From Caldimonas mangrovi (GTDB lineage Bacteria; Pseudomonadota; Gammaproteobacteria; Burkholderiales; Burkholderiaceae_C): a stretch of DNA of 64,000 bases. A program made the translations under genes and the position numbers. The notes below the pieces were generated by a model. The model searched no databases and was not told the DNA's origin. It worked only from the letters and a program-made list of their open reading frames with translations. Where the stretch lies: the NCBI RefSeq assembly GCF_023721835.1, contig NZ_JAMKFE010000007.1, forward strand, positions 1 through 64,000. Reading direction: 5' to 3'. Numbering within the stretch: the stretch's first letter is position 1; every line of letters begins with the position of its first letter. Shown piece after piece: positions 33,396 through 41,987 of the stretch.

Positions 33396-34982
33396 TCATT
33401 CGACGATGACTTCCACCAGCGACGGCCCGGTTGAGCGCAGCGCCGTCTCCAGCGCGGCATGCAAAGCCTCGGGCCGTTCGACGCGGACGGCCTCCACGCC
33501 GCCCAGCCCGCCGGCCATCGAGACAAAGTCCAGCCCGCTCAGGTCGGTGCCCGGCAGTGTCGAACCGGGCCGGAAGCCGAAGCTCGGTGCGAACTCCTGC
33601 AGTGCCGCATAGCGCCGGTTGTTGAGGATCACGAAGGTGACCGGCAGTGCGAGCTGGGCGGCACTCCACAGCGCCTGGATGGAATACATCGCCGAGCCGT
33701 CGCCGACCAGGCCGATCACCCGTTCGCCCGGCCGCGCCAACGCCACGCCGACGGCGGCCGGCAACCCGTAGCCGAGACCGCCGCTGGCCATCGTGTAGAA
33801 GGTGCCGCTGCGCAGCATGGGCAGGTGCTCGTGCATCACCGGGCGGGCGCTCGGCGCTTCTTCGACGACGATGTGTTCGGGGCGGCGCACGTCGGCCAGC
33901 GTCTGCAACGCATAGGCCACCGACATCGGTGAGGCCGGCGGCACGCGCCGCCGCCCCGCTCGCGCCGCGGGCAGCGTGCGGGCCCGTGGGGCCGGGCGCT
34001 CGAGCAGCTCGCGCACCGCCAGGCGCACGCTGCCGACGGCCGCCGTGCCCACCGGCGCCCAGGCAACCGTGTCGGGGTCGTCGATCACCTGGTAGAGCGA
34101 GGCACCGGCCGGCAGGTGCGGGCCCTGGCCTTCGACGTGGTAGGTGAAGGCCGGTGCGCCGAGCGCCAGCACCACGTCGCTGCCTTCCAGGCGTGCGACG
34201 ATCTTCTCGCGCATCGCGGGCAGGAAGCCGGCGAACAGCGCATGGTCTTCCGGGAAGCCGCAGCGCGCGGACATCGGCGCGGTGAACACGCGCGCCCGGT
34301 GGCGCTCGGCCAGCGCCACGACCTCGTCCCAGGCCCCGTCGCGGTCGACGCCGGCACCGATCACCAACGCCGGCCGCTCGGCCGCATCGAGGGCGTCGCC
34401 GACGAGGCCGAGCACGCCGGGGTCGCAGCGCAGCAGGGTCCCCACCTGGCGCGGCGCCACCGGTGCACACGGGCGCGCCCAGTCGTCGGCAGGGATGGAC
34501 ACCAGCACCGGCCCGCACGGCGGCTGCATCGCCAGGTAGTAGGCCCGCGCGATGGCCTGCGGCACGTCCTCTGCGCGTGCCGGCTCGCAGCTCCACTTCA
34601 CGTAGGGCCGGGGCAGCTCGGTCGCCTGCGCCGAGAACAGGAACGGGTCGTACGGCAGGATGGAGCGCGCCTGCTGGCCGGCCGTGATCACCATCGGCGT
34701 GCGGTTCTTCCAGGCCGTGAAGATGGCGCCCATCGCGTGCCCGACACCGGCGGCCGAATGCAGGTTGACGAAGGCGGCATTGCGCGTGGCCGCCGCATAC
34801 CCGTCGGCCATGCCGACCACCACCGATTCCTGCAGCCCGAGCACGTAGTCGAAGTCGTCGGGAAAGTCCAGGAACAGCGGCAGCTCGGTGGAGCCCGGGT
34901 TGCCGAAGATGCGGCGGATGCCGAAGTCGCGCAGCAGCTGCAGCACGGCGGTGCGGACGGTGACGGGGGCGTGGGCAGGCAT
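33396..34982 (-). CDS. mdlC: Benzoylformate decarboxylase, ThDP-dependent
   Basis: The 528-residue enzyme has the three ThDP-enzyme domains. Active-site residues of the Pseudomonas enzyme are matched: Ser31 in GNPGSTELP, Glu52 in QESVVVGMADGYA, His75 in NLHSAAGVG, and a second His in EDHALFAGFLPA. The ThDP-Mg motif is GDGSAMYSIQALWSAAQ...VTFVILNN. It decarboxylates benzoylformate to benzaldehyde in the mandelate pathway, though other 2-keto acids are possible. ATG 34982 was chosen as the family-like start; a longer frame to 35033 is less likely. It is divergent from a LysR gene and followed by a Bug receptor. Mandelate dehydrogenase is not in the window. Confidence 0.85.
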   Translation of the reverse strand: MPAHAPVTVRTAVLQLLRDFGIRRIFGNPGSTELPLFLDFPDDFDYVLGLQESVVVGMADGYAAATRNAAFVNLHSAAGVGHAMGAIFTAWKNRTPMVITAGQQARSILPYDPFLFSAQATELPRPYVKWSCEPARAEDVPQAIARAYYLAMQPPCGPVLVSIPADDWARPCAPVAPRQVGTLLRCDPGVLGLVGDALDAAERPALVIGAGVDRDGAWDEVVALAERHRARVFTAPMSARCGFPEDHALFAGFLPAMREKIVARLEGSDVVLALGAPAFTYHVEGQGPHLPAGASLYQVIDDPDTVAWAPVGTAAVGSVRLAVRELLERPAPRARTLPAARAGRRRVPPASPMSVAYALQTLADVRRPEHIVVEEAPSARPVMHEHLPMLRSGTFYTMASGGLGYGLPAAVGVALARPGERVIGLVGDGSAMYSIQALWSAAQLALPVTFVILNNRRYAALQEFAPSFGFRPGSTLPGTDLSGLDFVSMAGGLGGVEAVRVERPEALHAALETALRSTGPSLVEVIVE

Positions 34983-35043
34983 GGCGCGATGGCTGTGGCT
35001 GGAACCCATGCAGTCTGGTGCTCGCCGCTCCATCCATCAATAC

Positions 35044-35065
35044 AATGAGCCGTCTAAGTCTCATT
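35044..35065. promoter_or_regulatory. LysR-type dyad between mdlC and its regulator
   Basis: AATGAG (35044-35049), ten bases, CTCATT (35060-35065) is a perfect 6-bp inverted repeat immediately upstream of the LysR start at 35072 and within the divergent gap to mdlC at 34982. It is the likely recognition site. Confidence 0.5.
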
Positions 35066-35071
35066 CATTCC

Positions 35072-35968
35072 ATGCATATCGGCGACCTGGACCTGAACCT
35101 GCTGCGGCTGTTCGACGCGGTCTATCGCACGCGCAACGTGAGCCGTGCCGCGCAGCTGCTGGGCTTGTCGCAACCGGCCACCAGCCATGGACTGACGCGG
35201 CTGCGCCTGCTGCTGAAAGACCCGCTGTTCGTGCGCGTGGCCGGCGGCGTGCGCGCCACGCCGCGCGCCGACCGTCTCGCACAGGGCCTGCAGCCCGCAC
35301 TGGCGGCGGTCGAGCGGGCGTTCTCGGAGACCGAGCGCTTCGCGCCCGGCGAGTCGCGGCTCACCGTCCGGCTGCATCTGAGCGATATCGGCGAGGGCCG
35401 CTTCCTGCCCGAGCTGCTGCGCACCTTGCACCACGAGGCGCCGGGCGTGCGGGTGTCCAGCCGGCCGTGGCCGCACGACGAGATTGCGATGGCGCTCGAC
35501 GGCGGCACGCTCGACTTCGCCATCGGCTTCCTGCCGTCGGTGCTCGACACGCAACGGGTGCCGTTGATCTCGGACCGCTACGTGATCCTGCTGCGCGAGG
35601 CGCACCCTGCCGCACTGCAGCGCGCCACCACCGCGCAGTTGAGGCGCATGGAGTTCGTCGCCGTGCGCTCGCATTCCGAAACGCTGCGCATCCTGCAGGC
35701 GCTGCAGCTCGAAGACCGCGTGCGGCTCACTGCGTCTCACTTTCTGGCGCTGCCCTCGGTGGTGCGCAGCAGCGACCTGGCGGCGCTGATGCCGAAAGAG
35801 ATCGCACAGGGTTTTGCCGCGCAAGGCGGCCTGCGCTACATCGAGCCCAGGTTGCCGCTGCAGGACTTCACCGTCTCGCTGCACTGGAGCCGACGCTTCG
35901 AACGCGACCCGGCACACCGCTGGATGCGCGAGCTGGTGTGCCGCCTGTTCAAGACCCTGCCGGACTGA
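35072..35968 (+). CDS. LysR-family regulator (NodD/LinR-like) of the mdlC unit
   Basis: A 298-residue LysR protein of the NodD-like subgroup: DLDLNLLRLFDAVYRTRNVSRAAQ, then QPATSHGLTRLR as the recognition helix, DPLFVRVAGGVRATPRA, and an effector domain starting at about 88. This subgroup often activates aromatic-degradation genes in Burkholderiales. ATG 35072 follows the dyad directly; an in-frame ATG at 35045 would lie inside it. It is divergent from mdlC and is its likely regulator. Confidence 0.88.
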   Translation: MHIGDLDLNLLRLFDAVYRTRNVSRAAQLLGLSQPATSHGLTRLRLLLKDPLFVRVAGGVRATPRADRLAQGLQPALAAVERAFSETERFAPGESRLTVRLHLSDIGEGRFLPELLRTLHHEAPGVRVSSRPWPHDEIAMALDGGTLDFAIGFLPSVLDTQRVPLISDRYVILLREAHPAALQRATTAQLRRMEFVAVRSHSETLRILQALQLEDRVRLTASHFLALPSVVRSSDLAALMPKEIAQGFAAQGGLRYIEPRLPLQDFTVSLHWSRRFERDPAHRWMRELVCRLFKTLPD

Positions 35969-36278
35969 CCGTCTCGCGAACTGCCTGTTCGGGGATGCGG
36001 CCGGCAACGCCGCCCGCCTGGGGACGGCACGAACAGCTCTTTCAGCAGCTCGACGCCGGTTTCGCCCGAGCGCAGGCGCGGGTCGCAGCGCATGGCGTCG
36101 GGCTGGAAGCCCGCGTCCAGCCCGAATCGTCACACCAGGTAACACGATGATCCGTAGGGAGTGCTGTCCGGGCGATGGCACGCACAGCGAGTCGTTGACA
36201 TCCTGCGCCACTCAACCTAACGTTCGTTAGTCCCGAGGACGACACCCCGGCCATCTGCGACCCGATGGAGGACCTGCA
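35969..36278. other. 310-base gap with a TetR-like dyad
   Basis: No gene can be supported. On the minus strand 36010-36110 reads DPRLRSGETGVELLKELF, which looks protein-like but has no start and no family I can name; it may be a relic. CTAACG (36217-36222), TT, CGTTAG (36225-36230) is a perfect dyad of the kind bound by TetR-family repressors, 48 bases before the next LysR start. Confidence 0.45.
36217..36230. promoter_or_regulatory. Perfect 14-bp dyad, possible TetR-type operator
   Basis: CTAACGTTCGTTAG is self-complementary over its whole length. It lies upstream of the LysR/cupin pair; a TetR gene follows at 37637. Such AACG..CGTT dyads are common TetR-family operators, but no partner is proven. 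Confidence 0.45.
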
Positions 36279-37205
36279 GTGCGTTTCGATCTCTTCTCCC
36301 TGAAGCTGTTCGTCGACGTCGTCGACGCCCACACGATCGCGGGCGCCGCGAAGAACAATCACATCGCGTTGTCCGCGGCCAGCCGCCGCATGGTCGAACT
36401 CGAAAGGTCTTTCGGCAGCCGCCTGCTCGACCGCAAGCCCCATGGGGTGCTGCCGACCGACGCCGGCCGCTTTTTGTACGGCCGGCTGACGCAGACCCTG
36501 GCGGACCTGCGTCGGCTGTCGGTCGAGATGTCGCGTTTCGCGCAAGGCGCCCAGGGGGTCGTGCGGCTTGCGGCGGACGCGGCCGCGCTGGCGGGCGCGC
36601 TGCCGCAGCGGCTGAGCGTGTTCGGCGTCCGGCACCCGGAAGTCAGCGTCGAACTCATCGAATGCGCGAGCGAAGACGCGCTGCGTGCGGTGGTGCGCGG
36701 CGAGGCCGACGTCTGCGTGGCCGGCTGGATGGCCGAACGCAACCCCGACCTCGTCTATACCCCCTACGCCGACACCGAGTTCGTGGCCGTGGCGCCTTTC
36801 GACCACCCGTCGGCGCTGCGCGGGCATCGACTCTCGATGGCGCAGCTGTCGGCCTGCGAGCGGGTGGCCGTCGAGGCCTCGGGCGCCGAGCAGTGGCTGG
36901 CGCACGGTGCCAAGGTCAAGGTGGCGTCCTATGCGTCGGCATGCCGTCTGGTGGCCGCGCGCTGCGGCGTCGCGCTGATGCCGCGCGAATGCGCCGTACA
37001 GCATGCCGTGCCGCTGGGACTGAAGGTGATCGAACTCGACGCCGGACTGGGAGCCGTGCAACTCGAGCTTTGCTCTCGCGGATTCGACTCCACGCCGGTC
37101 GCGGCGCGCTGCCTCATTGAGCATCTGCGCCCGCCGCACGAACCCGCCCTCCTTCCGGGCCCGGTCGCGAAGCGGCCGGCCGGAGCCCGTGCCCACGCCG
37201 GATGA
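36279..37205 (+). CDS. LysR-family regulator
   Basis: A 308-residue LysR protein with helix-turn-helix (TIAGAAKNNHIALSAASRRMVELE, about residues 20-43) and an effector domain with RLAADAAALAGALPQRLSVFGVRHPEVSVEL. The C-terminus after about 285 is a Pro/Arg/Ala tail of low conservation. It precedes a small cupin gene in the same direction. Target genes are not obvious; the downstream cupin is the nearest candidate. Confidence 0.85.
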   Translation: MRFDLFSLKLFVDVVDAHTIAGAAKNNHIALSAASRRMVELERSFGSRLLDRKPHGVLPTDAGRFLYGRLTQTLADLRRLSVEMSRFAQGAQGVVRLAADAAALAGALPQRLSVFGVRHPEVSVELIECASEDALRAVVRGEADVCVAGWMAERNPDLVYTPYADTEFVAVAPFDHPSALRGHRLSMAQLSACERVAVEASGAEQWLAHGAKVKVASYASACRLVAARCGVALMPRECAVQHAVPLGLKVIELDAGLGAVQLELCSRGFDSTPVAARCLIEHLRPPHEPALLPGPVAKRPAGARAHAG

Positions 37206-37260
37206 CGACCGGCGCAGCGGCCTCCCTTGCGTCACTTCCTGCTCACCAAGGAGTTCTTTC

Positions 37261-37578
37261 ATGATGGCATTGCAACGCACCCAGCAAGCCTGGGCCGAGA
37301 CCGGCATCCCCGGCATCCAGAGCTGCCCGATGTGGTCGGGCGACGGGGGCGACGGCGGGTATCTCGCCCGGCTGAGCCGGGGCGCGCGCTTTCCGAAGCA
37401 CGTGCACGACGGGTGGGAGCAGATCCTGGTGCTGTCGGGCGCGGTGCGCTTCAACGACCTGCTGCTGCAGCACGGCGACTTCCTGCAGGTCGAGGGGGCA
37501 GACGAGCACGAAGCGTTCGCCGAAGAGGATACGCTGATCTTCGTGGCGCACCGCGGCGGCATCCGCGTCGTCGAGTGA
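37261..37578 (+). CDS. Small cupin-domain protein
   Basis: A 105-residue single-domain cupin of the ChrR/anti-sigma-like type. It has the metal-binding pattern PKHVHDGWEQILVLSG (two His and a Glu) and a later GDFLQVEGADEHEAF with a fourth His. AAGGAG precedes ATG 37261 by seven bases. Such proteins bind Fe or Zn and act in small-molecule metabolism or sensing. It sits between a LysR and a TetR gene and may be an enzyme controlled by either. Confidence 0.8.
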   Translation: MMALQRTQQAWAETGIPGIQSCPMWSGDGGDGGYLARLSRGARFPKHVHDGWEQILVLSGAVRFNDLLLQHGDFLQVEGADEHEAFAEEDTLIFVAHRGGIRVVE

Positions 37579-37636
37579 CGCTCGCGCCCCGGCCGGCAGG
37601 CCGGCTCGGGGCACGGTTCTGCTATCGTCACCGGCC

Positions 37637-38275
37637 ATGTCCGCCACCCCGCCCGTGCCGACCCGCACGCTCATCCTCGATGCCTCGATCCGGCTGATGC
37701 AGCATCGCGGGTACCGGGCGGTGGGCATGCGCGAGATCGCCGAGCAGGTGCAGATCAAGGCGGCGAGCCTCTACCACCACTTCCCGTCCAAGGAGATGCT
37801 GGCGGCCGAGGCAATGGCGCACTACGGCGAGATGCAGCGCGAGCGCCTGCAGGCACTGAGCAGCCGCCCGCGCATGGAGGCGCGCCTCACCGGCTATGCC
37901 GAGCTTTTCGGCGGCATGCTGGCCGACGGGCCGCGGCTGTGTCTGTATTCGGTGCTGGCCGAGGCACACAGCGCGCTGACGTCGCCTTGCGTCGAGGCAC
38001 TGGAACGGTTTTCCGCCCAGAACGTGCAGTGGCTGCACGCCACGCTCGAAGAAGGCTTCCGGCTGCAAGGTCTGCCCACCGGCAGCGCCGCCGCCCGCGA
38101 ACTCGCCGAACTGATCTTCGGCGCCTTCGAGGGCTACATGGTGCTCGCCATGGTCGACGCGGCGCCGCCCAAGGCGTTCCGCAAGCGTGCGCTCGCGCTG
38201 CTGCGCCTGCTGGTGCCTCACCTGATGGCGACCGTCTCGCCGCCTTCCGGCCGCAAGCCCGTCTCGCCGCGCTGA
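37637..38275 (+). CDS. TetR-family transcriptional regulator
   Basis: A 212-residue TetR protein: DNA-binding domain at residues about 8-55 (ILDASIRLMQHRGYRAVGMREIAEQVQIKAASLYHHFPSKEML) with the canonical YHHFPSKE third helix. A helical effector domain follows (AELIFGAFEGYMVLAMVDAAP), closest in appearance to AcuR/NemR-like regulators. Its regulon is unknown. It lies 58 bases after the cupin stop and ahead of a membrane-anchored protein. Confidence 0.9.
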   Translation: MSATPPVPTRTLILDASIRLMQHRGYRAVGMREIAEQVQIKAASLYHHFPSKEMLAAEAMAHYGEMQRERLQALSSRPRMEARLTGYAELFGGMLADGPRLCLYSVLAEAHSALTSPCVEALERFSAQNVQWLHATLEEGFRLQGLPTGSAAARELAELIFGAFEGYMVLAMVDAAPPKAFRKRALALLRLLVPHLMATVSPPSGRKPVSPR

Positions 38276-38417
38276 GCGCCGCCAGCGCTCGCCTTTCGGC
38301 AACCCTGCTTTCTGCATTTGGCAACGGCCGGCACGCGCTGCCGGCATGCCGCCTGCCTCCTGCTCCTGCGCCGCCGCCGTCGGCGGCTGCCCCCCAACAG
38401 CAAACAAGGAGACCCTC

Positions 38418-39128
38418 ATGTCCTGGTTGTCGAGCCCCCGATTCCTGACCGTCTATTCCGGAGCGCTCACGCTGGTGTTCGCGTGGACCGTGCTGACCGG
38501 TTTTTCCCGTGACAACGCGATCATCCCGGAGGTGCGCGTGCAGCGCATCAACATCGTCGAACCCGACGGGACGCTGCGCATGGTGATCTCGAACAAGGCG
38601 CGCGCGCCCGGCATCTACATGCACGGCAAGGAATACCTCAAAGGCCAGCGCCAGACGGCCGGCGTGATCTTCCTGAACGACGAAGGCTCCGAGAACGGCG
38701 GCCTGACGTTCGGCGGTGCCAAGAGTGCCGACGGCACCATCACGAACCACGGCCACCTGAGCTTCGACCGCTACATGCAGGACCAGGTGCTGGCGCTCAC
38801 GACCACGCAGCGCAACGACGACCTGTCGGCCACGCTGTCGGTGCTTGACCGGCCCGGCTACCCCATCACCGAACTGCTGGAACTGCTGGAGCGCATCAAG
38901 AACTGGCCGCCCGAGCAGCAACAGGCCGAGCTGGAGCGCTTCAATGCCACGCATCCGCAGCCGCAGCGGCGCATTGCGCTGGCGCGCGAGACGGACCGTG
39001 CCGTCTCGCTGCAGATGCGCGACACCGAGGGCCGCGCCCGCATCGTGATGCGGGTCGACGCGAACGGCGAGCCGAAGCTGCAGTTTCTGGACGCGGGCGG
39101 CAACGTGATCGGGCAGTTGCCGCAATAG
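38418..39128 (+). CDS. Membrane-anchored protein of unknown function
   Basis: A 236-residue protein with one N-terminal membrane helix (residues about 8-28, FLTVYSGALTLVFAWTVLTGF) and a soluble domain. The domain carries two similar beta segments, VQRINIVEPDGTLRMVISNK near the N-terminus and VSLQMRDTEGRARIVMRVDANG near the C-terminus, like a short repeated beta unit. It ends LQFLDAGGNVIGQLPQ. AAGGAG precedes ATG 38418. Proteins of this type are scattered in proteobacteria without known function. Confidence 0.75.
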   Translation: MSWLSSPRFLTVYSGALTLVFAWTVLTGFSRDNAIIPEVRVQRINIVEPDGTLRMVISNKARAPGIYMHGKEYLKGQRQTAGVIFLNDEGSENGGLTFGGAKSADGTITNHGHLSFDRYMQDQVLALTTTQRNDDLSATLSVLDRPGYPITELLELLERIKNWPPEQQQAELERFNATHPQPQRRIALARETDRAVSLQMRDTEGRARIVMRVDANGEPKLQFLDAGGNVIGQLPQ

Positions 39129-39135
39129 GGCCGCG

Positions 39136-40140
39136 TCAGGCGTCGCGCAGCTCGACCTCCAGCCGCTGCAGCCGCTGCACCACGGCCGCGGGGTCGAGCA
39201 GGCTCTCGGGCTGGTACAGCCCGGGCCCCGGCGGCGCCTGGCCGTCCAGGCCCAGCAGCCGCTCCACCGCGATGGCGGCACCGTAGCCGCTGAGCGCCGA
39301 GTAGACGTTGCGGTCGACCATCGCGTGGCGCGAGCGGCCGGTGGTCCCGTCCGCCCGCTGCCCCTGCAGTTCGATGATGGCTTCGGTCGAGCGCCCGCCC
39401 TGGCGCCGCTCGCCGTCACCGCGTGCGGCCATGACCACGCGTACCGACTGGGCGTCGAGGGCCGCGGAGAGGCTGGCCACATCCAGCAGCGGCAGCGTGT
39501 CGCCTGTGCGCTCGATGCCGTCGACGTCGATGAAGCGCCGCTTCAGGTGCTCGTCACCGGCCCACACGAAGCGCCCTTCGCGGCGCAGCAGGGGCCGGGG
39601 CGAATGCGCCAGGCGCTCGAAGTCGGCCTGGCCCGCCGGGCCGCCGCTGTCGTCGGCATCGATGACCGCGGCGATCTCGACGCTGTCCACGCGCCGGTAG
39701 GCACGGGCAAAGTGCAAGGTCGCCAGTGCGACGGTGCCGCCCAGCAGTTGCCCCAGCGCCAGCACCGCGGACGCCTTCGGCCGGTGGATGCTGCGCGCCG
39801 TCAGCGGGCCGATGTCGAACACGAAATCGGCGAACGAGAGGTAAGGCAGCCCGTGGTCCTGGGCGTACTTCATGGTGTTCAGGGTGTCGTCCTTCAGCAG
39901 CACGACCACGCCGCTGTACTGCGTGCCGTGCGGCAGCCCCAGATCGGCGCGCTCGAGGTCGATACGCAAGGCCGCGGCGTTGCCGATGTCGCCGGCCAGC
40001 CGCTGCGCCTTGTCCAGGTCGCGCCCGCCGATGGCGATGGGCAGGTCCGGCTGCAGGCGACGCAAGGCCCGCACGGCGTGGCGGCCGACCAGGCCGCTGC
40101 CGCCGACGAAAAGAACGGGATGGGGAGTGGGGGTGTTCAT
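39136..40140 (-). CDS. Saccharopine-dehydrogenase-like Rossmann protein, paralog 1
   Basis: A 334-residue protein with the N-terminal nucleotide-binding motif LFVGGSGLVGRHAVRAL, then IAIGGRDLDKAQRLAGDIGNAAALRIDLE and a large C-terminal domain. This is the saccharopine dehydrogenase NADP-binding type; enzymes of this type act on carbonyl or imine substrates. It is similar throughout to the next gene upstream (40160-41170), sharing VVVLKDDTL, PPGPGLYQPESLLDPA and AIAVERLLGLDG. The two sit 19 bases apart and are probably a tandem duplication under a TetR repressor. Confidence 0.8.
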   Translation of the reverse strand: MNTPTPHPVLFVGGSGLVGRHAVRALRRLQPDLPIAIGGRDLDKAQRLAGDIGNAAALRIDLERADLGLPHGTQYSGVVVLLKDDTLNTMKYAQDHGLPYLSFADFVFDIGPLTARSIHRPKASAVLALGQLLGGTVALATLHFARAYRRVDSVEIAAVIDADDSGGPAGQADFERLAHSPRPLLRREGRFVWAGDEHLKRRFIDVDGIERTGDTLPLLDVASLSAALDAQSVRVVMAARGDGERRQGGRSTEAIIELQGQRADGTTGRSRHAMVDRNVYSALSGYGAAIAVERLLGLDGQAPPGPGLYQPESLLDPAAVVQRLQRLEVELRDA

Positions 40141-40159
40141 CTTCGATGTCTCCTCGACT

Positions 40160-41170
40160 TCAACGGCGCGAGAACACGGCGCCGACGTCCTGCATGCGCT
40201 GCACCATGCGGGCCGGTGCCATCAGCACGTCGGGCAGGTACAGCCCCGGCGGCACCGGCGCGCCGCCGTCCAGCCCCAGCAGGCGCTCGATCGCGACGAC
40301 CACGCCCACGGCGGTGAGCGGCGCCTGCCCTTGCGGGTGCACGATGTCGTGACGCACTCGGGCGGCCGCGCCGGTCTTCAGCGTCCCCTCGATCTCGATG
40401 ACGATCTCGGTCGAGTAGGGCTGGCCGCGACGCCGCGCCTCGCTCTCGCCGATGGCGATGTCCAGCCGCACGCGCCTGGCGGCGGAGGCAGCCGCCAGGC
40501 TGACCACGTCCAGCGGTGAATACGCCTGCCCTTGCACCGAGGTGCCGTCGACGCAGGTGAAGCGCCGCCCGGCCAGCTCGCCCTGCGCCCAGACCCACCG
40601 CCCTTGCTCCAGCAGCTGCGCGTGCGGTGCGGCGATGGTCAGCCGGTCGAGGTCGGCATGGGCCGCCGGCCCGCCGACGTCCTGCTCGTCGAGCACGGCG
40701 CCGATCTCGAGGCGGTTCACCGTTTCGAAGTCCTGCATGAAATGCAGCGCGGGCAGGGAGGCCGCCCCTGCCAGCCAATGGCTGAGCATGAGCACCGGTG
40801 CCGCATGCGACCGGTGGATGAACTGGGCGACTTCCGGCGCGATCTCGAACGAGCCGCTGGACACACCGACGTGCGGGATGCCACGGTCCTGCGCGAAGCG
40901 CAGCGTGTGGAGGGTGTCGTCCTTGACGAACACGACCACTGCGCTGTACGAGGCGCCTTGCGGCAGACCGAGGTCGCGGCGCTGCAGGTCGACCTGCACC
41001 GCGTGCGCGTTGCCGACCGACTCGGCCACCGCGGTGGCCCGGGCGAGGTCGCGCCCCGCGATGGCGATCGGCAGCTGCGGCTGAAACCGCCGCAGCGTTC
41101 GTGCGGCCAGACTGCCGACGAGGCCGGAGCCGCCGACGATGAGAACGGGGTCAGGGGGAGAGGTGCGCAT
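40160..41170 (-). CDS. Saccharopine-dehydrogenase-like Rossmann protein, paralog 2
   Basis: The 336-residue paralog of the preceding entry: LIVGGSGLVGSLAARTLRRF, IAIAGRDLARATAVAESVGN, VVVFVKDDTLHTLRFAQDRG, and a C-terminal VAIERLLGLDGGAPVPPGLYLPD. ATG 41170 was chosen because it aligns with the start of paralog 1. It is first in its operon and divergent from the TetR gene at 41340 across two dyads. The substrate is unknown. Both copies keep the Rossmann glycines, so both are likely active. Confidence 0.82.
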   Translation of the reverse strand: MRTSPPDPVLIVGGSGLVGSLAARTLRRFQPQLPIAIAGRDLARATAVAESVGNAHAVQVDLQRRDLGLPQGASYSAVVVFVKDDTLHTLRFAQDRGIPHVGVSSGSFEIAPEVAQFIHRSHAAPVLMLSHWLAGAASLPALHFMQDFETVNRLEIGAVLDEQDVGGPAAHADLDRLTIAAPHAQLLEQGRWVWAQGELAGRRFTCVDGTSVQGQAYSPLDVVSLAAASAARRVRLDIAIGESEARRRGQPYSTEIVIEIEGTLKTGAAARVRHDIVHPQGQAPLTAVGVVVAIERLLGLDGGAPVPPGLYLPDVLMAPARMVQRMQDVGAVFSRR

Positions 41171-41211
41171 GGGTGCTCCTGGGGGAGAAAGCTGTTGGGG
41201 ACGCGGTAAAC

Positions 41212-41252
41212 CTACCAAACGTAGACATACCCATCGTAACTTACCATTGGTA
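41212..41252. promoter_or_regulatory. Paired TetR-type operators
   Basis: Two dyads lie in the divergent gap: CTAC-N5-GTAG (41212-41224) and the perfect TACCATTGGTA (41242-41252). They share CTACCA/TGGTAG half-sites and centres 29 bases apart. The arrangement fits repression of both the Rossmann pair and the TetR gene by the TetR product. Confidence 0.6.
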
Positions 41253-41339
41253 GATTGCAATGCCCCCACTGCATGCGCTGCCTTGCCCGCCCTGACGGCA
41301 GACAATGGCGGCCAGCCGTATATGGACCCGTCTCACCCC

Positions 41340-41927
41340 ATGACCGACACCTCCCCCAAACGCCTGTCGAAGCCCCAGCGCCGGGAGCAACTGCTGGGCA
41401 CCGCGATGACCATCGTCCGCGAGCAAGGCACCGAGGCGCTGACGCTCGGCTACCTGGCCGAGCGCGCCGGCGTCAGCAAGCCCGTGACGTACGAACACTT
41501 CGGCACGCGCTCGGGCCTGCTGATCGAGCTGTACAAGCAGATCGACGCCGAACAGGTGGCCGCGCTGCTGAAGGCGCTGGAACGCACGCCGCGCGAGTTG
41601 AAGGAGGTGGCGCGCGTGATGAGCCGCGCCTGCATGAACTGCTACACGTCGGCGGGGCCCGAATGGCATGCGATCTCGGCCGCGCTCAAAGGCACGGCCG
41701 AGATGGAAGCCGCCCAGCAGGAGCTGGTCGACGGCTATGTGGACCTGTATTGCGAGGCGCTCGGCCCGTTCACGAAGTTGTCGAAGGAAGAACTGCGCTT
41801 GCGCTGCGTCGGCTTGATCGGCGCCGGCGAAGCGATCTCGCGTGAGATGCTCCAGGGCCGCGTGACGCAAGCACGTGCGGCGTCGGTGCTCGGGGCCATG
41901 TTGATGGCGACGCTGTCGCCTGCCTGA
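41340..41927 (+). CDS. TetR-family repressor of the Rossmann pair
   Basis: A 195-residue TetR protein: QRREQLLGTAMTIVREQGTEALTLGYLAERAGVSKPVTYEHFGTRSGLL is the DNA-binding domain (residues about 12-60), followed by a helical effector domain. ATG 41340 was taken; an in-frame ATG at 41322 is possible. It is divergent from the paralogous Rossmann genes with two dyads between and is therefore their likely repressor. Confidence 0.88.
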   Translation: MTDTSPKRLSKPQRREQLLGTAMTIVREQGTEALTLGYLAERAGVSKPVTYEHFGTRSGLLIELYKQIDAEQVAALLKALERTPRELKEVARVMSRACMNCYTSAGPEWHAISAALKGTAEMEAAQQELVDGYVDLYCEALGPFTKLSKEELRLRCVGLIGAGEAISREMLQGRVTQARAASVLGAMLMATLSPA

Positions 41928-41987
41928 CGCCACGCGGAAGCGGTCAAGGGCCCGCCACGTCCGCCCGCGTTGCGGCGGGCCGCCCGG

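Noticed and set aside
36010-36110. Minus-strand protein-like stretch DPRLRSGETGVELLKELF
   Set aside because: No start codon with ribosome-binding site and no recognisable family; too short to call a gene or pseudogene.
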